Part shown: positions 16,176-28,516 of the stretch, in pieces
Layout: every line of letters starts with the position of its first letter
How positions within the stretch are numbered: the first letter of the stretch is position 1
Assembly (NCBI RefSeq): GCF_012396235.1
Contig: NZ_JAAXPA010000007.1
Coordinates: 62,001 to 126,000 of the forward strand
Reading direction: 5' to 3'
Length of the DNA: 64,000 nucleotides
DNA from: Rhodococcus opacus
GTDB lineage: Bacteria; Actinomycetota; Actinomycetes; Mycobacteriales; Mycobacteriaceae
Notes under the pieces: model-generated
What the model was told of the DNA's origin: nothing
The model's input: only the letters and a program-made list of their open reading frames with translations
Database searches by the model: none
Position numbers and translations under genes: made by a program

Positions 16176-17039
16176 ATGAAGTTCACCGTCGGCATCGCCA
16201 TGAATCCCCTCGATCAACTGCCTGCCCTGGCGAAAACAGCCGAGGAGTGCGGGTTCTCGTCCATCGCACTTCCCGACTCACTGTTCTTCATGGAGAAGCA
16301 GAGCGCCGACTACCCGTACACACCGGACGGCTCGCGGATGTGGAACGAGGAAACCCCGTGGGTGGATCCGCTGATCGCGGCGGCGGCCATGGGCGCGGTG
16401 ACGTCGAAGATCGAGTTCTACACCCAGGTCCTCAAACTGGGTTCCCGCAACCCGGTCCTTCTCGCCCGCCAGGTGGGTTCGGTCGCCAACCTCATCGGCA
16501 ACCGTTTCGGGTTCGGCGTCGGGATCGGCTGGGCACCGGAGGAATTCGAATGGTGCGGCGTGCCGTACAAGAAGCGCGGTGCGCGCGTCGACGAGATGAT
16601 CGACGTCATCAAGCTGATCCTCGGCGGCGGCATGGTCGAGTACCACGGTGAGTTCTTCGACTTCGACCGCCTGCAGATGAGCCCGGCGCCGACCAAGCCG
16701 GTGCCGTTCTACGTCGGCGGACACACCGACGTCGCGCTACGACGCGCCGCCCGGGTGGGCGACGGCTGGACGTCCGCGATGATCAAGTTCGACGATCTCG
16801 TTCAGGTCATCGCGCGATTGCGGGAACTCCGGGAGGAGTACGGCCGAGCCGATCTGCCCTACGAGATCCAGACCGTGTGCATCGACCGTTTCGGCAAGGA
16901 CGGCTACGCCGAATTGGAAGATGCCGGAGTGACCGACACGATCGTCGTCCCGTGGGTTTTCGACGGCATCGGCTTCGACGGACCGCTCGACGCCAAGCAG
17001 GAATCGTTGCGCAAATTCGCCGACCAGTACATCGGATAG
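16176..17039 (+). CDS. LLM-class F420-dependent oxidoreductase
   Basis: This 287-residue luciferase-like protein has MKFTVGIAMNPLDQLPALAK at the start and IEFYTQVLKLGSRNPVLLARQ near 75, then GNRFGFGVGIGWAPEEFEWCGV near 110, the LLM cofactor-region pattern. It is closer to the TIGR03619-type small F420 oxidoreductases than to the Rv3520c-like protein at 11812-12849. The start (ATG 16176) follows GGAGCGG. It is the fourth gene of the DUF35-ltp4-ltp3 operon and so is probably induced with it. The substrate is unknown. Confidence 0.78.
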   Translation: MKFTVGIAMNPLDQLPALAKTAEECGFSSIALPDSLFFMEKQSADYPYTPDGSRMWNEETPWVDPLIAAAAMGAVTSKIEFYTQVLKLGSRNPVLLARQVGSVANLIGNRFGFGVGIGWAPEEFEWCGVPYKKRGARVDEMIDVIKLILGGGMVEYHGEFFDFDRLQMSPAPTKPVPFYVGGHTDVALRRAARVGDGWTSAMIKFDDLVQVIARLRELREEYGRADLPYEIQTVCIDRFGKDGYAELEDAGVTDTIVVPWVFDGIGFDGPLDAKQESLRKFADQYIG

Positions 17040-17049
17040 GGGTGTGGAC

Positions 17050-17463
17050 ATGACGACGACGGATCATCCTGCCCGCCTCGCCGGGCAGGCTTCCCGCGAG
17101 GCGGCCAGCGGCAGGCGCAAGGACGAGTGGCTGGCCCTGTTCGCCGAGGACGCGTGCGTCGAAGACCCGGTCGGCCCTTCGGGTTTCGACCCCGAAGGCA
17201 AGGGTCACCACGGCCTCGACGCGATCTCGCGGTTCTACGACATGACGATCGCGACCACCGAATCGCTCGAGTTCCTCATCACCGATTCACTGGTGTGCGG
17301 GAACGAGAACGTGAACATCGGGACCATCCGGTCCACGGTGGCGGGATCTCGGATCGACGCCGAGGGCGTGTTCATCTACCGCGTGAACGAGGACGGCAAG
17401 ATCACGTCCCTGCGGGCCTTCTGGGAGGTCGAGCGGGCGATGAAGACACTGCGCAAGGTCTGA
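17050..17463 (+). CDS. SnoaL/NTF2-fold protein (ketosteroid-isomerase-like)
   Basis: This small alpha+beta-barrel protein has 137 residues. It has the typical LFAEDACVEDPVGPSGFDPEGKGHHGLDAISRFYD opening and ends with EDGKITSLRAFWEVERAMKT. The fold includes delta5-3-ketosteroid isomerases and SnoaL-type cyclases or hydratases. The position at the end of a sterol operon suggests an isomerase or hydratase role on a steroid intermediate. It starts at ATG 17050 (GTG 17044 is also in frame) and converges on the erythromycin-esterase-like gene with a 9-bp gap. Confidence 0.72.
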   Translation: MTTTDHPARLAGQASREAASGRRKDEWLALFAEDACVEDPVGPSGFDPEGKGHHGLDAISRFYDMTIATTESLEFLITDSLVCGNENVNIGTIRSTVAGSRIDAEGVFIYRVNEDGKITSLRAFWEVERAMKTLRKV

Positions 17464-17472
17464 GCGCCCGGC

Positions 17473-18729
17473 TCACGTGCCGGCGGCGTCGATGTGCCGG
17501 AGGAACAGGATCGCGTCGAGTTCGCCGAGGCCGGCGGGCTCCAGTGGGAAATACGTGGAGTTGTCCGACGGGTCGGCACGCTTCTCCACGTCTCCTGTCC
17601 TGCGCGCCACCGGCGCGGCCGGCACGAGACAGCTCTCCCCGACGGCGAAGAGCCGGCCCTCGACGGTGTCGGGTGGCGGCTGTCCGATGCTGTGGCCGGG
17701 CGCCTGCCCGACGGCCCCACCGATGACCGCGTAGGCGTCGCCGAGCCGCACACCGAGGTGGGCGCCGGCGCACCACCAGTGCAGATGCAGTCCGGCGAGA
17801 TCCCAGTGGGTTTCACCTTTCAGCAGGTGGCCGTTGTGGGCGAAGACGAACGTCGGGCCTCGATCGGCTTCCCTCTGCACGAGCGCGGACAGGTTGTCCG
17901 CCATGAGGGTGTCGCGGATTCCCAGCAGCCGGGCGATGCGGCGTGGAGAGTTCTCCGCCATTCCTGCGTGATAGCTGAGCAGGCGGGCGGCGACGCGACC
18001 GTGAAGCTCGGCCTCCCACAATTCGTCTCGCGTGCCTTCGGCCACGAGGCGAGGCGCCTGTGACGCCAGCAGCGTCATCAGGTCGTCGGCGATGAGACGC
18101 AACTCGACGGCCCCGGGCGTGGCACCGACGGCCTGGGTCGGGTCCATCGCGACGGCCGGATTGCTCCAGCGGTCGTCGTCGCCGATCAGTGCGGAGATCC
18201 TGTCCGGAGTGCAAGGCAGATCCTGGTCGTCGAGGTGGGTCCGCAGGTAGGTGTCGAGGAAGGTCAGGGCCTGCCTCGGGCTGTCCGCGGACGTCATCTC
18301 GATGGGGCCGTCGAATCCGAAGAATCGGAGTTGCTCGTCCGGTTCGCGTCGACGGTTGTATTCGGCCATCCACAGGATCAGATCGCGGTTCGCCGGGGAC
18401 TCACCGAAGCCGTGGCTGAAACCGTGCTCCATGACGTCGTCGAGCGGCAGGCGGTCCGCACCCCGCACGAACGAGTCGACGAGTATCCCCTTCAGGCAAC
18501 TGCTTTCGAGCGCGATGGAGCGATAGCCCTCGTGTTCGACGAGGAACCGGAACATCTGATTGCGGAGCTGCAGAAAACTCTCCTCCCCGTGCATGGGCTC
18601 GCCGAACCCGAGAAGGCGGGGCGCGGAGTCCAGGCGACGGAGGAATGCGCCGAGGGCGGCGGTGACGGTCGGGTCTCCCGGTGCCGAGAAGACGGCACCC
18701 GCGTCATCCACGATGGACTGCACAGTCAT
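17473..18729 (-). CDS. Erythromycin esterase-family hydrolase
   Basis: This 418-residue protein is of the Ere/succinoglycan-biosynthesis esterase family. Near residue 40 it has FGEPMHGEESFLQLRNQMFR, containing the conserved histidine and glutamates, and near 280 it has FVFAHNGHLLKGE with a second conserved His. Family members hydrolyse macrolide lactones or other esters using a metal or an activated-water histidine. An antibiotic-resistance role cannot be assumed; a lactone or ester made during sterol degradation is an alternative. I chose the ATG at 18727-18729 because GGGAG lies 7 nt upstream. It follows cyp125 on the same strand but is separated from it by a strong hairpin. Confidence 0.8.
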   Translation of the reverse strand: MTVQSIVDDAGAVFSAPGDPTVTAALGAFLRRLDSAPRLLGFGEPMHGEESFLQLRNQMFRFLVEHEGYRSIALESSCLKGILVDSFVRGADRLPLDDVMEHGFSHGFGESPANRDLILWMAEYNRRREPDEQLRFFGFDGPIEMTSADSPRQALTFLDTYLRTHLDDQDLPCTPDRISALIGDDDRWSNPAVAMDPTQAVGATPGAVELRLIADDLMTLLASQAPRLVAEGTRDELWEAELHGRVAARLLSYHAGMAENSPRRIARLLGIRDTLMADNLSALVQREADRGPTFVFAHNGHLLKGETHWDLAGLHLHWWCAGAHLGVRLGDAYAVIGGAVGQAPGHSIGQPPPDTVEGRLFAVGESCLVPAAPVARRTGDVEKRADPSDNSTYFPLEPAGLGELDAILFLRHIDAAGT

Positions 18730-18774
18730 GGTGGCTCCCACATTCCCTCGGACACCACGTCGGCGGAAGAGAAC

Positions 18775-18814
18775 AGCGGCGTCGGAGAGGATGAGGGTGC
18801 CCTCCGACGCCGCT
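18775..18814 (-). terminator. Hairpin terminator after cyp125
   Basis: AGCGGCGTCGGAG (18775-18787) pairs perfectly with CTCCGACGCCGCT (18802-18814), 13 bp with a 14-nt loop. It begins 11 bp past the cyp125 stop and separates cyp125 from the esterase-like gene. There is no clear U-tract, as usual in actinobacteria. Confidence 0.75.
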
Positions 18815-18825
18815 GAATCAGGGGG

Positions 18826-20082
18826 TCAGTGTCTGACCGGGCAACCGCCTGACGCAGTCTTGTAATCGACCTGAAACTCCTTGATACCGTTGAGCCAGCC
18901 CGAGCGCAACCGCCGCGGATCTCCCAGCTTGGTGATATCGGGCAGGTGATCCGCAATCGCGTTGAAGATCAGGTCGATCTCGAGTCGCGCCAGGTTGGCG
19001 CCGAGGCAGAAGTGGGCGCCCGTTCCACCGAATCCGACGTGCGGGTTGTTCTCCCGCATGATGTCGAACTTCTCCGGGTTCTCGAACGCGTCCTCGTCGA
19101 AATTCGCCGAGCCGTAGAGCATTACGACTCGCTGCCCCTTCTTGACCTTCACTCCGCCGAGTTCGGTGTCTTCCAGTGCGGTGCGCTGGAACGAGTTGAC
19201 CGGGGTCGCCCACCGGACGATCTCGTCCGCCGCCGTCTTGGGGCGCTCCTTCTTGTAGAGCTCCCACTGATCGGGATGGTCCAGGAACGCCATCATGCCG
19301 TGTGTGATGGCATTGCGCGTGGTCTCGTTGCCGGCAACCGCCAGCAGGATCACGAAGAATCCGAATTCCTCGGGAGACAGCTCATTTCCATCGATGTCCG
19401 CTTCGATCAGCGTCGTGACGATGTCGTCGGCGGGGCACTTCTTGCGCTCGTCCGCCATCTGGTACGCGTAGCCGAGGATCTCCATCGACGCGGCCTGCGG
19501 GTCGATGTCCAGTTCCGGGTCGTCGTAGCCCGTCATCTGATTCGACCAGTCGAAGACCTTCAGGCGATCCTCCTGCGGCACACCGAGCAGTTCGGCGATC
19601 GCCTGCAGCGGAAGCTCACACGCCACCTGGGTGACGAAGTCGCCGGCACCCGATTCGGCGGCCTCCTTCACGATCTTCTCGGCGCGCTCGGTGAGTTCTT
19701 CGCGCAGGCTGTTGATCGCGCGGGGTGTGAATCCGCGGGAGACGAGTTTGCGGAGCTTGGTGTGCTCGGGTGCGTCCTTGTTGATGAGGATGAAGCGCTG
19801 CATCTCGATGTTCTCGCGCGGAATGTCGTCGGCGAAGCGCACGATCGCGGTGTTCTCGTGTGTGGAGAAGACGTCGCTGCGCCGCGACACCTCCTTGACG
19901 TCCTCGAGCTTGCTGACGACCCAGTAGCCGTCGTCGTGGAAGCCACCGATCTCCGGCGGCTGCGGGTTCCACCAGATCGGGGCAGTCTTCCGCAGTTCGG
20001 CGAATTCCTGGTACGGGATGCGCTCTGCGTAGATGTCCGGGTCGGTGAAGTCGAAACCCTCTGGAAGATTGGGCTGCGCCAC
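18826..20082 (-). CDS. cyp125: CYP125, steroid C26/C27-hydroxylase cytochrome P450
   Basis: This 418-residue P450 opens MAQPNLPEGFDFTDPDIYAE. The I-helix motif is VAGNETTRN, the K-helix EIVR, and the heme loop FGGTGAHFCLGANLAR carries the axial cysteine. The N-terminal sequence and context identify CYP125 (Rv3545c), which oxidises the terminal methyl of cholesterol or cholestenone through to the C26 acid, the entry step for side-chain beta-oxidation. Electrons may come from FdxD. I chose the GTG at 20080-20082 because it has GGCAGGAG 7 nt upstream. A longer open frame would run through the KstR box at 20122-20135. It diverges from fadA5. Confidence 0.93.
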   Translation of the reverse strand: MAQPNLPEGFDFTDPDIYAERIPYQEFAELRKTAPIWWNPQPPEIGGFHDDGYWVVSKLEDVKEVSRRSDVFSTHENTAIVRFADDIPRENIEMQRFILINKDAPEHTKLRKLVSRGFTPRAINSLREELTERAEKIVKEAAESGAGDFVTQVACELPLQAIAELLGVPQEDRLKVFDWSNQMTGYDDPELDIDPQAASMEILGYAYQMADERKKCPADDIVTTLIEADIDGNELSPEEFGFFVILLAVAGNETTRNAITHGMMAFLDHPDQWELYKKERPKTAADEIVRWATPVNSFQRTALEDTELGGVKVKKGQRVVMLYGSANFDEDAFENPEKFDIMRENNPHVGFGGTGAHFCLGANLARLEIDLIFNAIADHLPDITKLGDPRRLRSGWLNGIKEFQVDYKTASGGCPVRH

Positions 20083-20121
20083 TGCTGTCTCCTGCCCTAA
20101 GCCATACACCACTCCGTGATG

Positions 20122-20135
20122 TGGAACACGTTCTA
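20122..20135. promoter_or_regulatory. KstR-type operator of cyp125
   Basis: TGGAACACGTTCTA matches all fixed positions of TnnAACnnGTTnnA. It lies 40 bp upstream of the cyp125 start. Confidence 0.85.
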
Positions 20136-20199
20136 CTAGCATTGAAGCACAAGCCGGGCGACTAGCAAAGGAAAGCTCATACAGACCTTGCCCGGATAG

Positions 20200-20213
20200 C
20201 AGAACCTGTTCTA
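20200..20213. promoter_or_regulatory. KstR-type operator of fadA5
   Basis: CAGAACCTGTTCTA matches the consensus except for the first base. It lies 29 bp upstream of the fadA5 GTG. Together with the box at 20122 it gives each divergent gene its own site. Confidence 0.8.
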
Positions 20214-20221
20214 TTTTCTGA

Positions 20222-21901
<1,680 letters not shown>

Positions 21902-22003
21902 CGCGTGTATGTACCGCCGGGTAACGGGTGCCATGTCGGAGGACTTCTTGCAGTATTGACGCGTACGGACTTGTACGACGGCCGAGGGCGAGGAATTGCA
22001 GAC

Positions 22004-22669
22004 ATGAGTACACAGGTTCAAGATCGGATCCACGACCGTCGAGAGCTCACCGCGGTCCTGCTGCGTGCACTCGAGCAGCGCCACGAGGTTCTCGACGCCA
22101 TCGTCGACAGTGAGGACCACGCCGAGGCCCTCACCACCGTCGCCGGACTCCTCGACACGTCCGAGGCGTACGCGGAAGCCGTCCTCAACCTGACGTTCCG
22201 CCGTCTCACCAAGGTCGAACGGCTCCGCATCCAGACGGAACTGAAGGACCTCGACGCCACGCTCGAGTGGACGTCGACGGACCGGCCGGCGAGCACCGGG
22301 CGGAACTTCCGCCTCCGTCCGTTCACCGAGACCGAGGAAGACGCCGAACTGTTCCGGCGCCGCTGCGTCGAGCAGGTCGACGACGCGGGCACACAGTGGT
22401 CCGAGGAGCGGGTCGAGAAGGAACGCACCGAAGGCCTGACCCGTGTCGACGACGAGTCCGCCGCGTGGTTCGTGTGTGAGGACACCGCGGAGAACACGGC
22501 CGTCGGCATGGTGTTCGGCGAGCTGTCGGGACGCGAGGTCGACGTCGCCATCTGGATCTCCCCCGACGCCCGGAAGAAGGGCTACGGCACCGCGGCCGTG
22601 AAGCACAGCCGTCAGGAACTCGCCGCGGAGTTCCCGGGAACTGTCCTGGTCGTCCGCGCTCCCGCCTGA
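22004..22669 (+). CDS. GyrA-like helical domain fused to a GNAT acetyltransferase
   Basis: This 221-residue protein has two parts. Residues about 1-85 resemble the coiled-coil/dimerisation segment of GyrA/ParC: LLRALEQRHEVLDAIVDSED, then LLDTSEAYAEAVLNLTFRRL and TKVERLRIQTEL, where GyrA has its SEIQAQAILDMRLRRLTxLE-type stretch. Residues about 100-221 are GNAT-like, with FRLRPFTETEEDAELF, then VGMVFGELSGREVDVAIWIS and the acetyl-CoA loop DARKKGYGTAAVKHSRQELA. I place the start at ATG 22004. The gene is the last before palindrome A2. A regulator or modifier acting through dimerisation is possible, and there is no evidence of gyrase activity because the catalytic part is absent. Confidence 0.7.
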   Translation: MSTQVQDRIHDRRELTAVLLRALEQRHEVLDAIVDSEDHAEALTTVAGLLDTSEAYAEAVLNLTFRRLTKVERLRIQTELKDLDATLEWTSTDRPASTGRNFRLRPFTETEEDAELFRRRCVEQVDDAGTQWSEERVEKERTEGLTRVDDESAAWFVCEDTAENTAVGMVFGELSGREVDVAIWISPDARKKGYGTAAVKHSRQELAAEFPGTVLVVRAPA

Positions 22670-22673
22670 CCCA

Positions 22674-22719
22674 CACGTGAGTGGCGAAGCGTGCGGGAGC
22701 GCGCTTCGCCACTCACGTG
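22674..22719. terminator. Palindrome A2, bidirectional terminator-like hairpin
   Basis: CACGTGAGTGGCGAAGCG (22674-22691) pairs perfectly over 18 bp with CGCTTCGCCACTCACGTG (22702-22719). It sits between the convergent GNAT and FadD genes, and the FadD stop codon is inside it. It shares GTGAGTGGC with A1 and A3. Confidence 0.8.
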
Positions 22720-24323
22720 CGGTGGTCGGGGTCGCGCTGTGTGGTGAGGCCCTGGGCCCAGCGGTAGTCGGGCTTGCCGCTCGGGGTGCGCTGGACGGTG
22801 TCTTCCACCCACACCAGGCGCGGAATCTTGTAGCCGGCCAGGCTCTGCCGCACGTGTTCCTCGAGTCCGGCGAAGTCGACGCCCCGCCCGTCGCGCGCCT
22901 GCACCACCGCCGAGACCCGGTGCCCCCACCGTTCGTCGGGGACGCCGACGACGATGGCGTCGTAGACGTCGCGGTACGCCTTCACCGCGCTCTCGACCTC
23001 CTCGGCGAACACCTTCTCGCCGCCGGTGTTGATCACCATGTTGCCGCGGCCGAGCAGGGTGATCGATCCGTCGGCCTCGATCCGCGCGCGGTCGCCGGTG
23101 ACGACGACCGGTCGCCCGTCGACCTCCCGGAAGATCTCCCGCGTCTTCTCCGGGTCGTTGTAGTAGCCCAGCGGGACGTACCCGCCCTTCGCGAACCAGC
23201 CGTCCTTCCCCGACCCCGGCTCGACAGGAACGTCGTTCTCGTCGATCACCAGGGCGTACCGTCCGGGAGGCACTCGGGGCCCACCCACCTGCTTCTCCCC
23301 CTTGGTCGCGAAACCGATTCCGCCGAAACCTGTCTCCGACGCGCCGATCGAATCGGAAACCAGCAGGCCCGGGAACGCGTCGAGGAAGGCGTCCTTGATC
23401 ACCGGCGAGAACAGCGCGGCCCCGGATGCCACCACACCCAGACTCGACGTGTCGGTGCGCGACGGCTGATGCGCCTCGATCAGCGGCCGTCCCATCGCGT
23501 CGCCGGTGATGATCAGGATCTGCACCTTGTGCCGTTCGACGAGCTCCCACGTCCGCTCGGCGTCGAACTTCGATTCCAGCAGCACGGTGTTCCCGCTGAA
23601 CAGCGCGGTGAACGTCGGCATCATCGCGGCCGCGTGGATCAACGGCGGCAACGCGAACCACAGGGTCGGCTCCCCCTGCGACCCGACCCGTGACTGCTGG
23701 TACTCGTCGTCGATCGCGTCACCGGTGTAGAAGTCGAGACCGCCCGCGAGGACGCGCCAGATCGCCTCGTGCGTCCACACCACACCCTTGGGACGTCCGG
23801 TGGTGCCGCCGGTGTACATGATGAACAGGTCTTCGGAGCTGCGTTCGCCGAAGTCCCGGTCGCCACTGCCGGACAGCGCCTCCTCGTACGGCACCGAGTC
23901 GCTGGGCACGCCGGCGCCGCCGAGATCGTCCTCGACGACGACGGTGTGCCGGATCCGCGGCAGCGAGGGCAGGACTTCCGCGATGCGCGGCGAGTAGATC
24001 CGATGGTGGACCACGGCGTCGAGTTCCGCGTTGCCGTAGACGTAGGCGAGTTCGTCGCTGGTGTAGCGGTAGTTGATGTTGACCGGGACCGCACGAATCT
24101 TGTACGCCGCGAGCAATGTCTCCATGGTCTCGATGGAGTTGTGCAGGTGCACGCCGATGTGCGAATCGACGGTCAGCCCGACTTCCAGGAAGTGGTGGGC
24201 CAGCCTGTTGGCGCGGTCCTCCAGTTCGCGGTAGGTGACGCGACGGGCGCCGCAGATCAGCGCCACCCGTTCCGGCATCGCGTCGACGGAATGCTCGAAG
24301 AGGTCCGCAAGGTTGTAGGCCAC
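22713..24323 (-). CDS. FadD19-like acyl-CoA synthetase of the CYP51 operon
   Basis: This 536-residue AMP-forming ligase has YTGGTTGRPKGV near 175, GASETGFGG near 330 and a C-terminal KIPRLVWVEDTVQRTPSGKPDYRW. It aligns along its whole length with FadD19 in this window (shared NINYRY, GDAMGRP and PSGKPDYRWA motifs), so it is a paralogue that may activate a related cyclic or steroid acid. It is the last gene of the eight-gene CYP51 operon, 15 bp after the unknown gene, and ends in palindrome A2. No KstR box is near it; control by the TetR at the head of the operon is inferred. Confidence 0.82.
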   Translation of the reverse strand: MAYNLADLFEHSVDAMPERVALICGARRVTYRELEDRANRLAHHFLEVGLTVDSHIGVHLHNSIETMETLLAAYKIRAVPVNINYRYTSDELAYVYGNAELDAVVHHRIYSPRIAEVLPSLPRIRHTVVVEDDLGGAGVPSDSVPYEEALSGSGDRDFGERSSEDLFIMYTGGTTGRPKGVVWTHEAIWRVLAGGLDFYTGDAIDDEYQQSRVGSQGEPTLWFALPPLIHAAAMMPTFTALFSGNTVLLESKFDAERTWELVERHKVQILIITGDAMGRPLIEAHQPSRTDTSSLGVVASGAALFSPVIKDAFLDAFPGLLVSDSIGASETGFGGIGFATKGEKQVGGPRVPPGRYALVIDENDVPVEPGSGKDGWFAKGGYVPLGYYNDPEKTREIFREVDGRPVVVTGDRARIEADGSITLLGRGNMVINTGGEKVFAEEVESAVKAYRDVYDAIVVGVPDERWGHRVSAVVQARDGRGVDFAGLEEHVRQSLAGYKIPRLVWVEDTVQRTPSGKPDYRWAQGLTTQRDPDHRT

Positions 24324-24338
24324 GGGGGGCGTCCTCTC

Positions 24339-25588
24339 TCAGACGACTGTGAGTGGTAGGGGTATTCCTCGATCGGTGAACGCGAAGTCGGCTCCCGTGC
24401 TGAACCGGGTGAGCGCCACCTCGGGTGCCTCCTTCGCGGGCGGCTCACCGATCACGATTTCCACGGTCAGCGCCGCATCCGTCTCCTCGACCACCTGCAC
24501 CGCGAAGCGCGGCGACACCCCGCGCACGAGCGCAGTCAACGGCCCGAGGTGCTCGGCGTCGATCATGGACGGCCACGCCCCGTCCTCCCCGGCTCCGCAG
24601 TCCCTGCCGAGGGTCAGCAGCATGCGGTCGCCGAGCGTGACCGTGACGTCCACGTACTGACGGGGGTTGAACGCCGGATGCACGGCGAGGACGACAGCGA
24701 GGCCCTCGAGGTCCGCGGGCAGTCCGAGCGCGTTCCGGATCCGCTCCGACGTGAGGCCGGCGATGCCGGTGAGTTGCTTGCGGGCGATGTCGAGCGCGGA
24801 TTCGGCATCGGTGCGGGCCCGCACCGCGAGCAGGAAACCGAGCGTCAGCAGGTGCTGCTGCACGCACACCTCCTCCGCCATCCGAGTCAGAGCCGAATGG
24901 GAGAAGTCCGGGAACCGCAGATCGTCCAGGAGCGCGCCCGCGTAGTCGTGCAGTCCCCGCCCGCCGGTGTCGATCGGCGACAACTCGACTGTCGCCGCCC
25001 GCGACTTCCCCACCGTCACCAGTCCTTCCGGAATCGGGGGTGGCACGTTGGTGTCGTCGATGGTGACCGTCCAGAGGCAGTGCGGTGTCCGGTCCGCAGG
25101 CCTGCGGGGCGGACGGTGCACGGGACGCACCTGCGCATGCGGGTTGGTCGCCAGTGCGGTGGCGTCGAACGTCGGGTCCTCGATGTCGTGGCACATCGCC
25201 GTGACGTACTCGTCGCCCATCGGTTCGACGTCCATCAACGCGCCGCAGTGATCCAGCCAGAACTCGCCGTGATCGTGATCGGTGACGCGGTACCGAAAGT
25301 CCATGAACTGGGGCGGCGCACCGATGTCGAGTTGCAGACCCTTGAAGATCGTCACGACGCCGTTGCCCTCGAATCCCAGCGCGCGTTGCATCCGCCGCGT
25401 GTAGAGGGGGCTCGACGCCATCCACTCCTCGATCGCGACCTGCGTCATGCCCTCGCGACCGAACGCCCCGATCAGGTGCGGCATACCGGAGCGGTCGATG
25501 AGATGACCGCACAGGAGCAATTCCGGCACGAGAATCGCGAGATCCTCGCGGGACAGATCGGCGAACGACGCCGGAACCTTCACCGTAC

Positions 25589-25592
<4 letters not shown>
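24339..25592 (-). CDS. Conserved protein of unknown function, CYP51 operon
   Basis: I do not recognise this 417-residue protein. It has no signal peptide or membrane segment. Visible landmarks are LCGHLIDRSGMPHLIGAFG near the N-terminus, FWLDHCGALMDVEPMGDEYV near 120, a central histidine-rich stretch (HAQVRPVHRPPRRPADRTPH) and a smooth alpha/beta C-terminal half. The HCGALMDVEPMG segment, with Cys, His and acidic residues, could hold metal or be catalytic. I chose the GTG at 25590-25592 because it overlaps the stop of the NTF2-like gene (GTGA). Co-expression with CYP51, CYP123 and a steroid-type ligase suggests an enzyme in the same uncharacterised pathway. Confidence 0.7.
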
Positions 25593-27730
<2,138 letters not shown>

Positions 27731-27734
<4 letters not shown>

Positions 27735-28516
27735 TCTCCATCCTTTCGCAGGGGCGCCTCGGGCTGCACTTCGATCAGCACCAGGTGTGCGCCGCGCGGC
27801 GCACTGACGGCGGCGACGACGGCGTCGGCGATCGCGGAGGCGCGCAGGAAGTACGAGTGCCGGGCGAATCCCCATTTCGCCCAGTCTTCGAGGACGGGTC
27901 CGATGACCTCCTCGGTGGTGTTCATCCCCATGGATGTCTGGGTGGGGCCCGGACGCACGACCGATGCCCGGACACCGGTGCCTTCCAGTTCCATTCGCAT
28001 CTGCCGGCCCATCATCTCGACGCCGGCCTTCGCGGCGTTGTAGGCGCCCATCCGGGGCCGGGGGGTGTCGGCGCAATCGGATCCGATCAGGATGAAATCT
28101 CCGCGCCGGCGTTCGATCATGCCGGGAAGGAGGCGGTGCGCGAGACGCTGCGCACCGACCAGATGAACGTTGACCTGGCCCAGGAACTGGTCGGGGTCCA
28201 TCTCGTGTGCGACGGAGAACTCCAGGTCACCTGCCCCCGACAACGCGATCTCGGTGGGGCCGAGCGCTTTCTCCGCCGCGGTGACGAATTCGTCGACGGA
28301 TGCGGTGTCGGTGACGTCGAGGTAGTGCGCGAACGCTTCTCCCCCGTTGCTGCGGATCTTCTCCGCGATCTCCTCGCATTCGGCCACCCGGCGGGCACCG
28401 AGCGCGACGGGGTGACCGGCCTCGGCCAGCGCATAGGCCGTCGCCGTGCCGATTCCCGAAGAGGCCCCGGCGACGACCGACGGGCGTCGCTGCGGGTTGG
28501 GCTCGAACCTAGGCAT
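27731..28516 (-). CDS. Short-chain dehydrogenase (Rv0765c-like)
   Basis: This 261-residue SDR has VVAGASSGIGTATAYALAEAG (cofactor loop), SGAGDLEFS in place of NNAG, and the catalytic YNAAKAGVEMMG near 165. The gene order CYP123-SDR-CYP51-ferredoxin is the same as Rv0766c-Rv0763c, which supports orthology with Rv0765c. A role as sterol or terpenol dehydrogenase is inferred from the flanking P450s. It overlaps CYP123 by 8 bp and CYP51 by 4 bp. Confidence 0.85.

Noticed and set aside
17473..18729. Naming the esterase-family gene as ere, a macrolide-resistance gene
   Set aside because: Family membership alone does not show macrolide hydrolysis, and the context is sterol catabolism.
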